From positions 2,092,001 to 2,156,000 of the forward strand of contig JARFJB010002037.1 of the NCBI GenBank assembly GCA_036346205.1: a stretch of DNA of 64,000 nt, read 5' to 3'. This document shows, one piece after another, positions 1 through 13,988 of the stretch (position 1 is the stretch's first letter; each line of letters opens with the position of its first letter). Position numbers and translations under genes: made by a program. The notes beneath the pieces are model-generated. The model was not told the origin of the DNA and did no database searches. It was given only the letters and a program-made list of their open reading frames with translations. This DNA is from Vesta saturnalis. Taxonomy: Eukaryota; Arthropoda; Insecta; Coleoptera; Lampyridae.

Positions 1-38
1 CACTTCTGTCACGATTTTGACGGCAAAGAAACTAACTT

Positions 39-1933
39 CTAATTCCGATTGCGCAAAAACACTTTAATTACGTCCTCATTTGGAATGTCAATTTGTCTAT
101 GTACAATCATTAATGGCAAACCTGTAAGTCTTTCCTGCCCTGTAGAATTTCGAAGATAACCCTTTAAACGCTGTAATGTTGAAAATATTCGTTCTACTGA
201 AGCCGTTGTAACCGGTAGTGTCGCGAAAACTATCGGTAACACAAATATAGAAGGGAACATATCTGAATTACAAACGTTTACCGTATTAATAGCGTTTGTA
301 GTAAAATTCGTAATATCCACATTTTCCCATTTGTTCTTCAAAAGTTCCATTTCTGCTTCTAAACTGATTTAATTATTCAGATGATTGGAATAAATATTTT
401 TGAAAAGGCTTATGTTTTCAACAGTAAATTCGTATTTGTTACAATTACACGGAAGCAATTTTTGGAGCGCTAATATAGCTGTGCAATGATTCTGGAATCG
501 ACATTCCAGTTGATCTAAAAAGTCGTCAAAAACTGCAACAGCTAATGCAATTTTATAGTATTCTTCAGGGGATTTATTTTAAAGATTCGTCCTATTTCGT
601 TGTTTGGTTATGAGCGTCGTGGTTTTGCACCCATAGTGTTTCACACATGATAACAGGTTTAAGATGCCGGGATTTTGGAAATAAGGTTTTGATTTTGTCC
701 TTTAAAAGTGCGACTTTTCTTGGAGACAATATGTACAAACGAACAAACTGATTTAATTGTACCGAATGAATTTGTAATATGTTGTACTTGGCTTGCATGA
801 ATGATTGCTAAATTTAATGAATGGCAGCAACCCCATCGTAACCCTGGCTAGATACAAAATTTATATTAATATTTAATTTATTTAAACCCTTTAAAATGTT
901 TTGCACTCTGTGTTCGCCGGCTGTATCTAATAATGGAACGTGGTCCAGAAAATATTTAAAATAATTTTTTTCGTCCTTTTGAATACATCTGATATAAAGA
1001 GACATTTGTACCGTTCCAGATATGTCCGAAGTTTCATCAGCCAAAATGGCGAAGCATTTCAATAATTTATTTGTTACAGAATCTGTTCCTAAATAACTGC
1101 CACAAATAGAAATTAATTCATTTTGAATTTGTGGGCATTTCTCGGGACTGCACCAAATAACTTCTTTAGCTTATCATTATGTGATACCCGCAATTACAAC
1201 AGAGTTCGAAAGTTTCGGAGATTATAATTTAATTTCGTATTATAAATGTCAATATTTTCCCAATCATTAGTACCACATAATGCTAATTCCTGACGTCCAC
1301 ACAAATTAATTACATCTAGGATAGCACTGAATCGAATGTGATTTCCCTGACGATTTTTATTCCTTCATTCATTTAAAATGTCTCTTATGTCGTGTTAAAT
1401 ACGCTTGCACAACTGTCCGCTTTGATCATGTTTTCGCGGTGGTATTTCAGTTTGGCGTGATCTTTAAATTTCTCAATTTTCTTATGGCAATTATTCAAAG
1501 GAACATAAACAAACGACAGCAGCCTTTGTTTTCCTAATTTTTGAGAAACTGAAAAAATTGCACAGAACTTACATAAAACATATTCCCCCAAACACAGTGT
1601 GTGTCCAAGGAAATCGTTGTATCCAATCCACTAAAAATTTTAAATCTCGTTTAGTGCTTGGTAATACAAATGTATTATCAGATATCCGAGGGTCAATAAT
1701 TAGCTGGTGTTTTATGTCGTAGCTTAAGTCTGCTTTATTTTTGCTCACATATAAACCAATATCATTTTTATTGGTAGTAATTACCTTTGTGTTAGGGTTC
1801 GTGTATTCTGGAACATTAGAAAGTCCTGCCTGAATTACGGAAAGGGGATCCTACCCTATTCTCACTCTCAGTTTCACTGTTGTCTCTTTTTGTTTGAACA
1901 ACCGGTTAACAGACCTGATTTGAGTTTTGACAT
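39..1933 (-). pseudogene. hAT-family transposase, decayed
   Basis: This is the relic of a hAT (Ac-like) cut-and-paste transposase of the type related to ZMYM1-like insect proteins. Read from high to low coordinates it starts near 1933 (MSKLKSG) and passes a DIGLYVSKN block. A TTF-type zinc-finger segment follows at about 1385-1620 (EKFKDHAKLKYH). The catalytic-core start lies at 814-1062 (FAILADETSDISG, then QGYDGVAA), and a further core piece (CETLWV, matching CATRWV of the family) at 592-798. The hAT dimerisation domain is at 39-350 (LPVTTASVERIFS). The pieces lie in different frames with stops between them, so it cannot make protein. The domain order and family are clear; terminal inverted repeats and the target duplication were not located, and the 3' end may lie outside the window. 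Confidence 0.85.
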
Positions 1934-3204
1934 TGTTAATAACAATAAAAGTCCGATTGAATTTGACTTGTCGGTCCTGTTTAAAAAAATAATTCTTCAA
2001 AGCCTAAACTGCGTTTTGAATCGTTCAGTTATGTTATTGTTTTGTTAGAAAGTTTATCTGTATCCAACGGTTCATATTTCATAATACCGCATTGAGATTG
2101 AGTAATCATATATTTCCTGGCAGACAGGCACCAGTTTATTGTAAGTATACACAATCCGGTCAAAATTGAAAGTAATACATTTATCAAATTAATTTTAAAT
2201 ATTAACATGTTTGGTATTTGAAGTAATATCGTTTACTTGTAATATTATTATTTCATTTAATTAAGTTTGAAATTTTAAAAACAGATAAAATTGAAATGGA
2301 ACTCTCTTCGAGGGGTGTGTTTGAACATCCAAAACAACCCTCTAACTACAAAATTATGTGCTGGTTACGTAAGATTTTTCATTTCAGGAAACGTATATGT
2401 AAAAAAATTAGTTTTTTCTTAATTCTTGATTAGATTAATGTCAAGCAAGTTTTGTGTTTACACAGGTTAAGCCCGTTATCCATTACATTTCACTTCATAA
2501 ACGTGAAAGTATCTTTCCATAATCTTTCTCGCTGATTCTTCCGTAAATTACAAAGCTCTGTCTTCTTTTCATCCTTTCTTTTTGAAGAAATGAGGTGTAA
2601 GCGTAAATGAGGTGAGAAAAAACGACGTGACATACAGGGTGTCCCATGAATCAATGTACTTATTTTGAGGGATGATTCTTTCACTAATTTCCAACAAAAA
2701 AGTCATTCTCAACCGATCTTGCGATTTATAATTTTTATATTTTTTCCAATTTTTGGAACCTGTTTACATGTCCGCGTAAATAACTTTTTCAGGAATAAAC
2801 TTATAGAAATCATTGATACATCACTGTAAAGAGGATAAAATTTCTCGTTAATTGGTGTATTATGAAATTATACTGTCATCCACAAAGTTAAATTAACATC
2901 CTTCAAACTTAAAAGTTTTACGCTTCAATAAAGCAAGCAATTAATTAATACATATGACATCCTGCATAATATGGTAACAGGGGATTACTTCCTGTTTAGT
3001 TTTAAAACTGAATACTGAAAACACAAATGCAAATAAGTGGAAGAAAGGTACATTCAGTAACCTAAAATACAGCGTGATTACAAAACAGTACCGCAACTCT
3101 GAAAGGCTCTATTTACAAAATTAAAACAATATTGTAAAGTTCAGAACGTCAATTTAATCAATGTTCAGTGTGGCCACAATGGAAAATGCGACCAGGTAAT
3201 AATA
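1934..3204. other. AT-rich intergenic, no gene seen
   Basis: No credible coding region was seen. An ACAGGGTGTCCC motif near 2634 resembles the end motif of many insect DNA transposons, but no partner end was identified. Confidence 0.5.
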
Positions 3205-3589
3205 CTAATCTCACATTCCCAAGGGGTGGTGGGAGGAAGGGGTGGATGGGGGGATGGTGGTGGCGAGGAGTGGGTGTCGCGCGGGGGGCTGGTTGGGAGC
3301 AAGGAGTGAGGGTGAGGGTGGATAAAGGTGAGGGGGTTGTCACGTGACGGGCCCGCTTTGTGGGCGTGGATTAGCGGCATCTTGTCGTTCATTTATTTTA
3401 TGGGCGTGGCTTTCGGCCATTTTGTTTCGCCGGTCATATTGTCGGCCAATTTGTCAGCCATTTTTGTAATTGTCAGGAAATATGAAATAGTATTCTAATA
3501 AGCGGACCCTCATGCTACCTCATAAGGCAGATACAGGGAGCAGGAACTTGTTGTCGGGTCTTCGTCCCCTTTGAAAAGGCAGAAATTAA

Positions 3590-3990
3590 TCAAGCCATCA
3601 ATCGACCAGTCAAATCAGCCAAAGCATACCAAACCAAATTAATAATCTCAGACAAATCAAGCAAATCAATTAATCAAATCAATTAAGGAACTAATTCTCA
3701 ATCAGACCAATCTCGATCAAATCAAGCAAATCAGATCAATCTAAATTAAATTAATCTCAAGCAGGTCAATCAAATCAATCAATCTCAATCACACTAACCA
3801 AAAAGCTGAGATAACAGTTACTCACAACCTTCAGGTAACAATTCTAGCAATCTACATACCAAACTCACATGAACAACCGCTTACTTAGCAGCTAAGGCTA
3901 ACCGACACTCAGAGTTGGTATTCTCGCTAAACCAGAGGGCACCAACGTGAAAAAACAGTCGATCATACTCAAATCAATCCCAATCAATTC
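3590..3990. repeat. Degenerate ATCAA-rich low-complexity stretch
   Basis: This is a loose series of AATCAA/ATCAAGC/AAATCAATC words within the left arm. A shorter inverted counterpart (GATTTGAG...TTTGATTGAG) lies at about 6380-6420 in the right arm, supporting the inverted-arm interpretation. No coding potential was seen. Confidence 0.6.
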
Positions 3991-3994
3991 ATAA

Positions 3995-4105
3995 CCTACA
4001 GCTTGCAAAAACCAGCATACAGTTCAATAACACTGGTCTTATTTAAATTACATAAACCAACTTTCAACCATAAAATATCTGTTCGATTTAACCTACAGTT
4101 TGTGT
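3995..4105 (-). repeat. Two inverted copies of the ~57-bp subterminal repeat
   Basis: Read on the minus strand, this stretch gives words such as CTGTAGGTTAAATC and TGAAAGTTGG. These match the tandem repeat at 5590-6205 in opposite orientation. Confidence 0.65.
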
Positions 4106-5575
<1,470 letters not shown>

Positions 5576-5589
5576 AGTGTTTTTATTTG

Positions 5590-6205
5590 CTTTTGCAAGC
5601 TGCAGCTTAAATCCAATCGGTATTTTAGAATTGAAAGTTGCCTTTTGTAAGCTGTAAGGTAAACCAAATCAATGTTTTCGGATTGATGGTTTGAATTTTC
5701 GAGCTACAGGCTAAACGAGGTCGGTATTTTTTAATTGAAAGTTGGGTTTTGCAAGCTGTAAGTTAAATCAAACCCCTATTTTTGACTTGAAAATTGGCTT
5801 CTGCAACAGACTGTAAGTTAAACCAAGCAGATATTTTTGAATCGAGAGTAGGTTTTTTCAAGCTGAAACCGAAATCGAGCCGCTATTTTTTAATGTGAAG
5901 GTGTGTTTTTGACAGCTGTAAGTTAAACCAAACCGGTAATTTGGAATTAAAGGTTGGTGTTGGGCGCTGCAAGTTATGCAAGTTGTAAGTTAAATCAATT
6001 TGGTATTTTTGAATTAAAAGTGGGTTTTAACAAGCTGTATGTTAAATCAAACCGGTATTTTAGACTTGAAGGTTGATTTATGTAATCTGTAAGAAAATCC
6101 AGACCAGTATTTTTGAATTGAAAGTTGGTTTTCGTGAGTTATAATTTAAACCATACCAGTATTTTTGAATTATAAGATGGTTTTTGCAAGCTGCAAGTTA
6201 TAATT
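5590..6205 (+). repeat. ~57-bp tandem repeat, about ten copies
   Basis: Copies share the words GCAAGCTGTAAGTTAAA, then GGTATTTTTGAATTGAAAG and TTGGTTTT. They are diverged and vary in length (roughly 53-62 bp). Inverted copies lie at 3995-4105 on the other side of the hexanucleotide core. Confidence 0.85.
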
Positions 6206-6725
6206 TGTTTGAGATTGGTTTGATTGAAAATGATTTTGCGGATGATGGACTGTTGTCCCACGCGGTGCCTTCACGTTTAGGGAGAGTACCAACTCGCTCG
6301 CTCATGGGAGTTATGTATATACAGTGCGTGAACGTTACCTGATGTTTATGAAGAATTGTTAGCTCATCTTGTTGATTGATTTGAGTTTGCTTTGATTGAG
6401 ATTTGGTTTGATATGGTTTGGCCCATTTAATCGGACAATTCATTGGTTTGGTTAACTTCTGCCTTTTGTCAAGGGACGAAGACTTAATGGCCGGCAAAAT
6501 AAAAAGGCGCACAAGCCACTCCACAGAATAGCCGACAAGATGGCCGCGAATCCATACCCATAAAATGGCTGCCGGTCACGTGACAACCCCCACGCTTGCC
6601 CTCCGCGAATTTCCCCTCCTTTACCCCCACTTCTTACCCCACCCCAGCCCCCGTCCCGCCACGACACCGACCCAGCCCACCACCCACCGCCACTCCTTCC
6701 CCACCACTTTTTGTCCCATGCGGGG

Positions 6726-7946
6726 CCTTACTACTGCCACCGTGTGTGGGATTTACAGTAGCGAATTAGATTTTTTTTTGTTGTAAGAATTTTTTTGGAA
6801 ATTCGGGTAAATTTAAATGTAAAGTTTGGGAAGCACGGGTTTCATGTTGAGCTAAGTAGTTTGTTTATATAGAATAATAAAGCTGAAGAAGTGCGAATAT
6901 GAATACCGCGTATGTTCATTAGTAGTTGTTTACGTGTGTTTTACTTAAACATTAAAAAGAAAACAAGTAAGAAAAGTAGCAATTTTTTTATTTTATAATA
7001 TAGGGTAATCATAGTGTTAGTTGTTCTTATATTATTTAGATTATGGCTTAAGAAGAGATTGCGTCATCAAAAATTAGTTCTTTGTTGCATTTAATTGTCC
7101 GAGATTGTATACAGGTTTTCATGGCAGAAAAATTTAATGTAGCGACGAAATACTACGGAATTTTTGCAGATAAGGGTTAAAAGTTAAGAAAATGTAGACC
7201 TTCTAACGAGTTTTACGTTTCAATGTAAGTAGAGATGAACGAAATATTTTGTTACGCGTAAACACGTTTTAGCAGATTGCGAGAGGATAATTACAGACAC
7301 TTTTTACCTCTGATGCACGAATTGTTTTCATTTTTTTACCGTGCGAACCGTTTGAGTGAATCTTTAGTAAAGGGGTTGCCTAGGGAGTTGAAATGACAGA
7401 TGTCAAATTTTGAAATAGTGGCGAGCCGTAAGTCGAGTCGGGCGTGTGTAATCTGCACCAGAATGAGAATGTAATAGGGAGTGATTTAAACCACCCTTGT
7501 GGTTGTCTGAGCCTACAAAACCTATTATCATAGTGTAAAACGGGGGGTTACTACTTCGTTTCGATGTTTTGTATTTTTATGAAGATTTCACAGGTCGCAC
7601 TTATTGAATTTTTGCAGTTTCCCGATGCACTAGTATCATTTAGGGGGAAAATGATCGTGTACAGGTTTGTAAGACATGTTAAATAAATGAAGGGTTAGTT
7701 TGATAAGGTAGGGGTATATATATTGAACTTGTTGGTGAGAAGCGACAGTTCCAGAAACGTAGAGTACTTAGGCGATCGTTCTGATGGGGGATACACATGG
7801 GAAAGCTTTGACCATCTTTGTAATGGTTCTACCCCTTTATTATGTAACGTTGCTTTCAGCGCTTCAATTTAAATTTGTCTGCAATAAACATAAATATTGT
7901 TTGTTTGAAAACTAATAGACTTGTTTACGAAAAGTACTCGTTACCG
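6726..7946. other. Intergenic, no gene seen
   Basis: AT-rich sequence between the foldback-like element and the Gypsy-A left LTR. No coding region, RNA gene or clear repeat was recognised. Confidence 0.5.
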
Positions 7947-8665
7947 TGTAAAGGGACGCCGTCAGATATCCCGATTTTTTATTATTTTTAATTAGTTCCC
8001 AAAGTTTATTAGCAAGACGCCGTCCTTTATAAAATTTTCCTATCATGATTAATTATTTGCTAAGTAAAATACCAGTACTGATTCACGGAATTTAGTAAGA
8101 TAACGTGACGCGCTAAATGCACAGGTGCAAGCCATTATAAAAATTCGTAGAAGTTCTAGTAAAAGTTAAACAGATTTCATAACGTTGCATAAAATTGCAC
8201 AATAATTAATCATGCATCCTCCTCCAGACGTAAAATCCCAAAACGTTTAAAAGTTTGTATACGTCAGAGCATCTTCCACCAATACGGGCTTACGGAAGCT
8301 CACCAAAAAAGTTTCGTAACCACCCTCGCGAATTCTATATAAAAACGCGGCACGCGCTGCTGAAAAAGAGTCTGGTGTTAAAGAGTCTTGTGTTAAAAAA
8401 ATCTTAAAGTCAGAAGTCAAACCGCAAAAAAACGAGAAGCACGCTACCAGAAGAATTCGAATCGAAACCGTGTGCTATATCGTCGCGTTCGCGACGACTG
8501 CTACCTATTGTAAACCATCCGCTTGTAACCGCCGTCCGAGTAGAAATCGCGACACCGCGACTTGATAGCATCACCGAAGTTAAAAGGTTAGAGTTGCAGA
8601 GATCGAACGGTGAAAGTACGTAAGTTGAGATACCTGGTGATAGGGATATGCAGGGTTGTAAGCCC

Positions 8666-8765
8666 GACGTACTCTTCTGTTACTAGACGTACTCTTCTGT
8701 TACTAGACGTACTCTTCTGTTACTAGACGTACTCTTCTGTTACTAGACGTACTCTTCTGTTACTA
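8666..8765 (+). repeat. 20-bp x 5 tandem repeat in the Gypsy-A 5' LTR
   Basis: Five head-to-tail copies of GACGTACTCTTCTGTTACTA. The same five-copy block is in the 3' LTR at 23838-23937, so it was present in the source element rather than arising after insertion. Confidence 0.97.
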
Positions 8766-8769
8766 GACA

Positions 8770-9011
8770 TACACACCTACACTGTGGAGTTTGAAGGGTA
8801 GTTGCCCGACATTCCATTTGACCGAACGAGATCCTATTGTTTAGTTTAACGGGTGGTTTGCCCAGGTTACTAACAAAGGAGATCCACCTATACACACCTA
8901 CACTGTGGAGTTTGAAGGGTAGTTGCCCGACATTCCATTTGACTGACGGAGATCCTATTGTTTGGTATAACGGGTGGTTTGCCCAGATTACTAACGCAGG
9001 AAATCCACCTA
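8770..9011 (+). repeat. 121-bp tandem duplication in the Gypsy-A LTR
   Basis: Two copies with a 121-bp period start TACACACCTACACTG at 8770 and 8891 and end near GGAGATCCACCTA/GGAAATCCACCTA. The duplication also appears in the 3' LTR around 23942-24183. Confidence 0.93.
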
Positions 9012-9933
9012 CACAAATTTACACGAACACTACAACACAACACACCTCGACAAACGTACCAGCGACCGCCAGATACCTGTAATTAAAACCTCGTCGGAAG
9101 ATTAAGCTGAACACCTCGTTAACGCCGTTAATCCAGTAATATCGAAACGTAACCGTAAACACTAGACGTGTCCGTCAGCATTAAATAACCACCTGTAAAG
9201 TAAACAAACCACCACCGCCGCCACCGTAAAAACCGTACGTTGCACCTTTGACAAGTACTAAGATTGTTACCGTAAACCAGAAACTATATGATAGTTTCTT
9301 GTGTTAAATAAGTCAATCGTGATTGTTAGACGCGAAAAAAATTTACTTTAAAATAGAAAACGAAGGTTTTATATTTTAAAAACGGCCAACATAACAAAAA
9401 GCTTTTATTTTTTATTTTTTGTTTAAATAAAAACCGGTATACTAAAATTAATCTCGTAAGAGGAAACAAATAATACGCCGCTACCGTACACCAGCTACCT
9501 AAATAAATGAAAAGCTTTCATTTAACTAAAGATCGTACATTAAATGGAATGTAAATGTGAATGAGTTTATTTTCATAAGAAAAGCAGGTATAAAATTATA
9601 CACTTATAACCGACCGCTTTAAAATATTGATTATTTCTTTAAAGGCAGAGTATTGCACTCAGTGTCTTATCGCGCACGTGTTTATACCGCGTTATCTGGC
9701 TACCTGCTTCTGTATTTTATACAGGGACGTATTCAGGTAAAATTATTTATTTATTTCGGCAATTAACCAGTATAAATTGAAACAGTTCAAGGACGAAAAC
9801 TAAAAGTCAAAACCCCAACCTTCTATTAATGTTACATTACAGAAACTCCAGAGGACCACCTAACCATTAGTAACTAGACGAAGGATGTCTACTTAAAGAT
9901 ACCGAAGAGGGAGGTGGCGTTACCGTTACAATT

Positions 9934-9950
9934 TGGCACCCGAGAGCATG
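9934..9950 (+). promoter_or_regulatory. Gypsy-A primer-binding site
   Basis: TGGCACCCGAGAGCATG lies three bases (ATT) after the LTR end, where a tRNA 3' end would prime minus-strand DNA synthesis. Gypsy-B has a closely similar site, TGGCGCCCGAGC. The tRNA itself cannot be assigned safely. Confidence 0.75.
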
Positions 9951-10085
9951 CGGCTCCGAAAAAAACACATTGAACAATAGATAAATTCTGTTACAGAAAC
10001 AACCGAGGAACACTAGAAGCCGGGCAACACTAAATTAATTTTGTATATATATTTTTTTTCAGGAATACTAACAAATTATTTCAGA

Positions 10086-11126
10086 ATGAGTATACCGAAG
10101 AATACAGAAGAAACGGACACGAAGGTAGGATGGATCTATCACCTGAAGAAGGAAGAGTTAACGGAAGAAGCCCGTAAATATAAACTGGAAACTGGTGGAA
10201 ACGTCGAGGCACTAAGAGCTCGTTTAGTGAAATACATACGCACCGGAAAAGGTCAAGTCACCGCACACACATCCACAATTGTTACACCCACCGTTCAAAT
10301 ACCGTCACCACCGACAGAAAATATTACCGGCCACCCAGAAACTAGACGCGCAGACGTTTGCGATCGTATACGCAAATGGGGTGTAAAATATGATGGGATA
10401 AGTGACCCGATTTCGTTCCTTGAAAGAATCGAAGAATTGCAAGCATGTTACAACATCACAGACAACGATCTTTTACTTGCACTCCCGGAGCTATTAAAAG
10501 AACCAACCTTATTGTGGTACCGAAATAATCAAAGATCCTGGACGACCTGGCAAGACTTTCTTAAAAGTTGTAGATTACAATTCTTACCGCCACGTCATCA
10601 ATTCAAATTGGAAGAAGAAATAAGGAACAGATTGCAAAGACCACGAGAAAAAGATTCTGAATATGGTACAGCCATCCTGACACTAACGCGACGTCACGGA
10701 AACATGTCCCCGGAAGCTCAACTACAGCGAATCTACGATAATCTGAAGGTAGATTACAAATATTACATAAGACAGCACGATTTTACTGACCTGATTGGAC
10801 TCCTGGAACTAGCTACGCAATTTGAAATGCTACCACCACCAACGCATTATCCGTCTCCCAGCTATAACCGACCGAAAGTACATTTCAGCGGCGTAACTCC
10901 TGCAACCGATAAACCACCAGCCCGGTCCCCTGAAACTACCGTTGTCACCGTAAGAAGACCAGCACCAGAGACGACCCCGTACAATAGACAAGACGTCTGT
11001 TGGCGATGTGGAAAACCAGGACACCTGAAGGTTCACTTCAAGGCATTTTGTTCTAGATGTGGAAAGACAGATGTGCTATCCCGTGACTGCCCCTGCCCGA
11101 AGTCGGAAAACTGTGCACGCCGGTAA
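10086..11126 (+). CDS. gag: Gypsy-A Gag
   Basis: Structural Gag protein of 346 residues from the ATG at 10086. The open frame reaches back to 10041, but this ATG gives an N-terminus of the expected type. An N-terminal SAP-like helix-loop-helix (about residues 15-60, words LKKEELTEEARKY and LRARLVKYI) precedes the retrotransposon gag domain (about residues 100-255, words DPISFLERIEEL and ALPELLKEP). The C-terminus has a zinc knuckle, CWRCGKPGHLKV, whose final Cys position reads Phe, and a second Cys-rich segment, CSRCGKTDVLSRDC, lacking the His. Gypsy-B Gag has the same plan. It ends with TAA at 11124, and pol follows in the same frame after a second TAA at 11145. Confidence 0.9.
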   Translation: MSIPKNTEETDTKVGWIYHLKKEELTEEARKYKLETGGNVEALRARLVKYIRTGKGQVTAHTSTIVTPTVQIPSPPTENITGHPETRRADVCDRIRKWGVKYDGISDPISFLERIEELQACYNITDNDLLLALPELLKEPTLLWYRNNQRSWTTWQDFLKSCRLQFLPPRHQFKLEEEIRNRLQRPREKDSEYGTAILTLTRRHGNMSPEAQLQRIYDNLKVDYKYYIRQHDFTDLIGLLELATQFEMLPPPTHYPSPSYNRPKVHFSGVTPATDKPPARSPETTVVTVRRPAPETTPYNRQDVCWRCGKPGHLKVHFKAFCSRCGKTDVLSRDCPCPKSENCARR

Positions 11127-11147
11127 AGACCAACCAGGAAACTTTAA

Positions 11148-12132
11148 TCACCCCGGCCTCCAGACCTGAAAAGAGTGTCCTCGATCGAATGGCACGCTTG
11201 GCTACAAACCGTGGCACAATTTAACCAGAGAAAACCAGATGAATGGTCACACCGTCCCTCTGACGACAGACTATTTCTCAAGATTGTAATCTTTAATACA
11301 CCCGTTAATGCATTAATCGACACCGGAGCATCGAGAACGTATATAGGAGAGAAAGTAAAGAACTTGTTGATCACTAACCAAGTATATCCGAGCACGCTAA
11401 AAACCGCAACTGTACGCCTGGCTGACAGTTCACTCGCAGAAACCCACGGCTTGTACATTTTCCCCGCCGACATAGAGAAACAAACGCTCCAGCTACCAGG
11501 TTATTACATACCGCATTTGTCCACCGACATCGTGATCGGATTAGACGTACTTGAACATCTCCAGGCCGCTATCCATATACACCAGAAGCAATTAGAAATT
11601 TCAGGAATACGGATCCCATTGAAAAGCTCCGTCCAAGGAGGCTTGAGCGAAATCCAAGGACTAGAAAAGGACCAGCTGCCCTTGCTCAATGAATTTATAG
11701 AAGAAGAATTAGGAAAATTCTTAAACGTGAAAGGAAAAGCCAAGGACGTTATACACCGGATCACACTATTACCTACGGCACTCCCAATAAAACAACGATA
11801 TTATTCCCGCAATCCAGTCATGCAGGAAATAATTAACCAAGAAGTTGACCGGATGCTAGAAAAAGATATAATTGAACCGTCTCGCAGTCCTTGGAGCTCC
11901 CCCGTCGTATTAGTCAAAAAACCCGCAGGCTCATACCGATTCTGTGTGGACTATCGTAAAGTAAACCAAGTCACCGTAAAAGACGCATACCCGCTGCCTT
12001 ATATTCAAGGAATATTGGATCAACTACGAGGAGCAGGTTATGTGAGTACCTTAGATCTAAAGCAAGGATACTGGCAAGTCCCCTTAGAGGACGAAAGTAG
12101 ACCAATTACCGCCTTTACAGTACCTGGACGAG
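11148..12132 (+). pseudogene. pol: Gypsy-A Pol, part 1: protease and start of reverse transcriptase
   Basis: This continues in the gag frame after two TAA stops. The aspartic protease is seen at LIDTGASRTYIG (about 11316-11350) with a later IVIGLDVL, the second conserved protease motif. The linker leads into the reverse-transcriptase fingers and palm: PIKQRYYSRNP, DRMLEKDIIEPS, SPWSSPVVLVKKP, and the first catalytic Asp region STLDLKQGYWQVPL. The frame stops only because Gypsy-B inserted at 12132/12133. Joining 12132 to 20347 keeps the frame and the RT motif, so Pol was continuous here before the insertion. Whether the gag-pol stops were read through or are decay is not known. Confidence 0.9.
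12129..12132 (+). repeat. Target-site duplication of Gypsy-B, left copy (CGAG)
   Basis: CGAG immediately precedes the Gypsy-B LTR (TATAACGC...) and is repeated at 20343-20346 right after the other LTR end (...GTTACA). Confidence 0.9.
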
Positions 12133-13896
12133 TATAACGCTTTTACCTTCGGTGGAGGGTTAGTTGTTAACAAAGTTGTCTGAGAGGGTCGGGCAGTGAA
12201 CTGCGGTTGGACTATCGCGGTATAAACGGGTTACTCGAGCGCCAATCTAGGTAACTGGTGATATAGAGGCCTAGATTCCTCTTCGCGGAGAATTAAATGG
12301 GTAAAAGCGGTCCAAGTAGCGTCAGTGAAGATGTCGGTCTACCAGGGTTTCTGAAGATTTAAATCGGTGCCGGTATTTAAAACTTGTGTCGTTGTTGAGT
12401 CAGAAATGCGCGGTCTCGGTAGTATGATTCCAAAATAAATTCAGTTACCAAAAAAATAAAACTCCTAATACGGAGGTCGGAAGCAGATGTTTTCTGTGTC
12501 GGATAACTAATAAAAAATAATTTTATAAGTTGGAAATTAAACAACAGAACGATTCGCCAAACAAAAAAATATAAACCAAACTCTCGGTCTCAGTAAATAA
12601 ATTAATTTCGTTATCGCGGGTAAGTGGGACAACTTAAATTAATATTTCTCGGGCAAAAATAATACAATAAAAAATTGGGTGGTTACGGTGCAAGGACTCA
12701 GCCTCTAATTTATTCGGGCAGCTGAAAAAAAACACACTATAGTGCTTGGCGATATAAATTAATAAAATAATTTTTCGCCAACGGTGGCGGAAAAAAATAA
12801 TACCTAAATTCCTAAAATAAAAAAAATATATATAACTGCCAACGGCAACGGAAAACCAAAACTAAATTCGTAAAATAAATATAAAATCAAAATGGTGTTT
12901 GTCTAAACAGGCTATAAAATAATAAACTAATTAACCGTTGATCTGTTTGAGACGGCCTATCGGTTTAATTAAAATAAATGTTATATTCTGACAACTTAAA
13001 TAACAGATCGTACAAGATCCAAAATTATCAAACAAAATCAAAAAACAATATTGGTAGTTAATAATCGGCTACTTGCTGCTAATAAAAAATTATGTTAGTC
13101 GATATAGAATTAATAACTGTAGTGGGTGCAATATTTGTATCACCCGGTATATACACGGGTATCGGCTTGTGACGGAAAACTACAACTAAATTCAAAAAAC
13201 ATAACAGACACAATGTGTTTGTTAGGCACTAATAAAGGCGGCTATATAAAATAAAAATTATCGAGAAATTTATTCTTTTAAGACTAACATAAAAGAAACA
13301 TTCTGATTACAAAACTTAACCAGCTGAGCTACAGAATAGAAATCACGTCTCTGCAAATGCAATTTTAAAAATTAAAGTGCAATCGGTGACGGAAACTTCG
13401 AAACAATAAAGTAAATAATAAAATTCCTGCTCTTGTCGGATAATTGCACACATGCAAATACAATGTTACTTAAATATATTTATTTCCCGTACGTAAACTA
13501 TCTATTAATATAAGATTTTCTATTTGTGTGTCATGTAAAAAGAATAGCGGACGGTAATTGATCACACATCAACAGTAGTAGGTGAATTAAATTAATATTT
13601 ATAATCAATAACTTACTCAAATAGATCAGGGCATGCACAAGCACTCACTTCACAACTCGTAATCATAATAATTTTATTCAAGTTTTGAATGGTCCAAAAC
13701 ATATCGCGTTTGGTGTATTCGATAAGAAAACTCGTCTTTTGAACCTAAAATATTTTTATGTGAAATGGGAATGTTTATATATAACATTGTGAATTTATGA
13801 ATTACAATGAAAATCACAAGTATACCGGGCGGTTAATACATCGCTATGTAACAATTTATACGGTTGTTCGGTAACGGAAATTATAGTTTCGTTACA
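12133..13896 (-). repeat. Gypsy-B 3' LTR (1764 bp)
   Basis: On the plus strand it runs TATAACGC...CGTTACA. It is the longer of the two LTRs: 12172 to about 12330 has no counterpart in the 5' LTR. AT-rich, with no coding region. Confidence 0.9.
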
Positions 13897-13988
13897 CACC
13901 CCTCGTTCTTCGGAAGAAAAAGCGTAGCTTTTTCTGTTGGTACCTCGGTGTCGGCGGTAATTTATATAAACGTTAACGAGGCGGTCGG

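Larger units (their letters stand above)
7947..9930 (+). repeat. Gypsy-A 5' LTR
   Basis: Begins TGTAAAGG, ends GTTACA and is repeated at 23117-25104 with only scattered substitutions and small indels. It would carry the promoter and polyadenylation signals. It contains two internal tandem repeats listed separately. Small open frames inside it (for example around 8840-9080) fall across the internal duplication and are not credible genes. Confidence 0.9.

Noticed and set aside
8837..9082. 81-codon frame in the Gypsy-A LTR, repeated at 24009-24254
   Set aside because: Lies within an LTR across the 121-bp duplication; present twice only because LTRs are twin copies.
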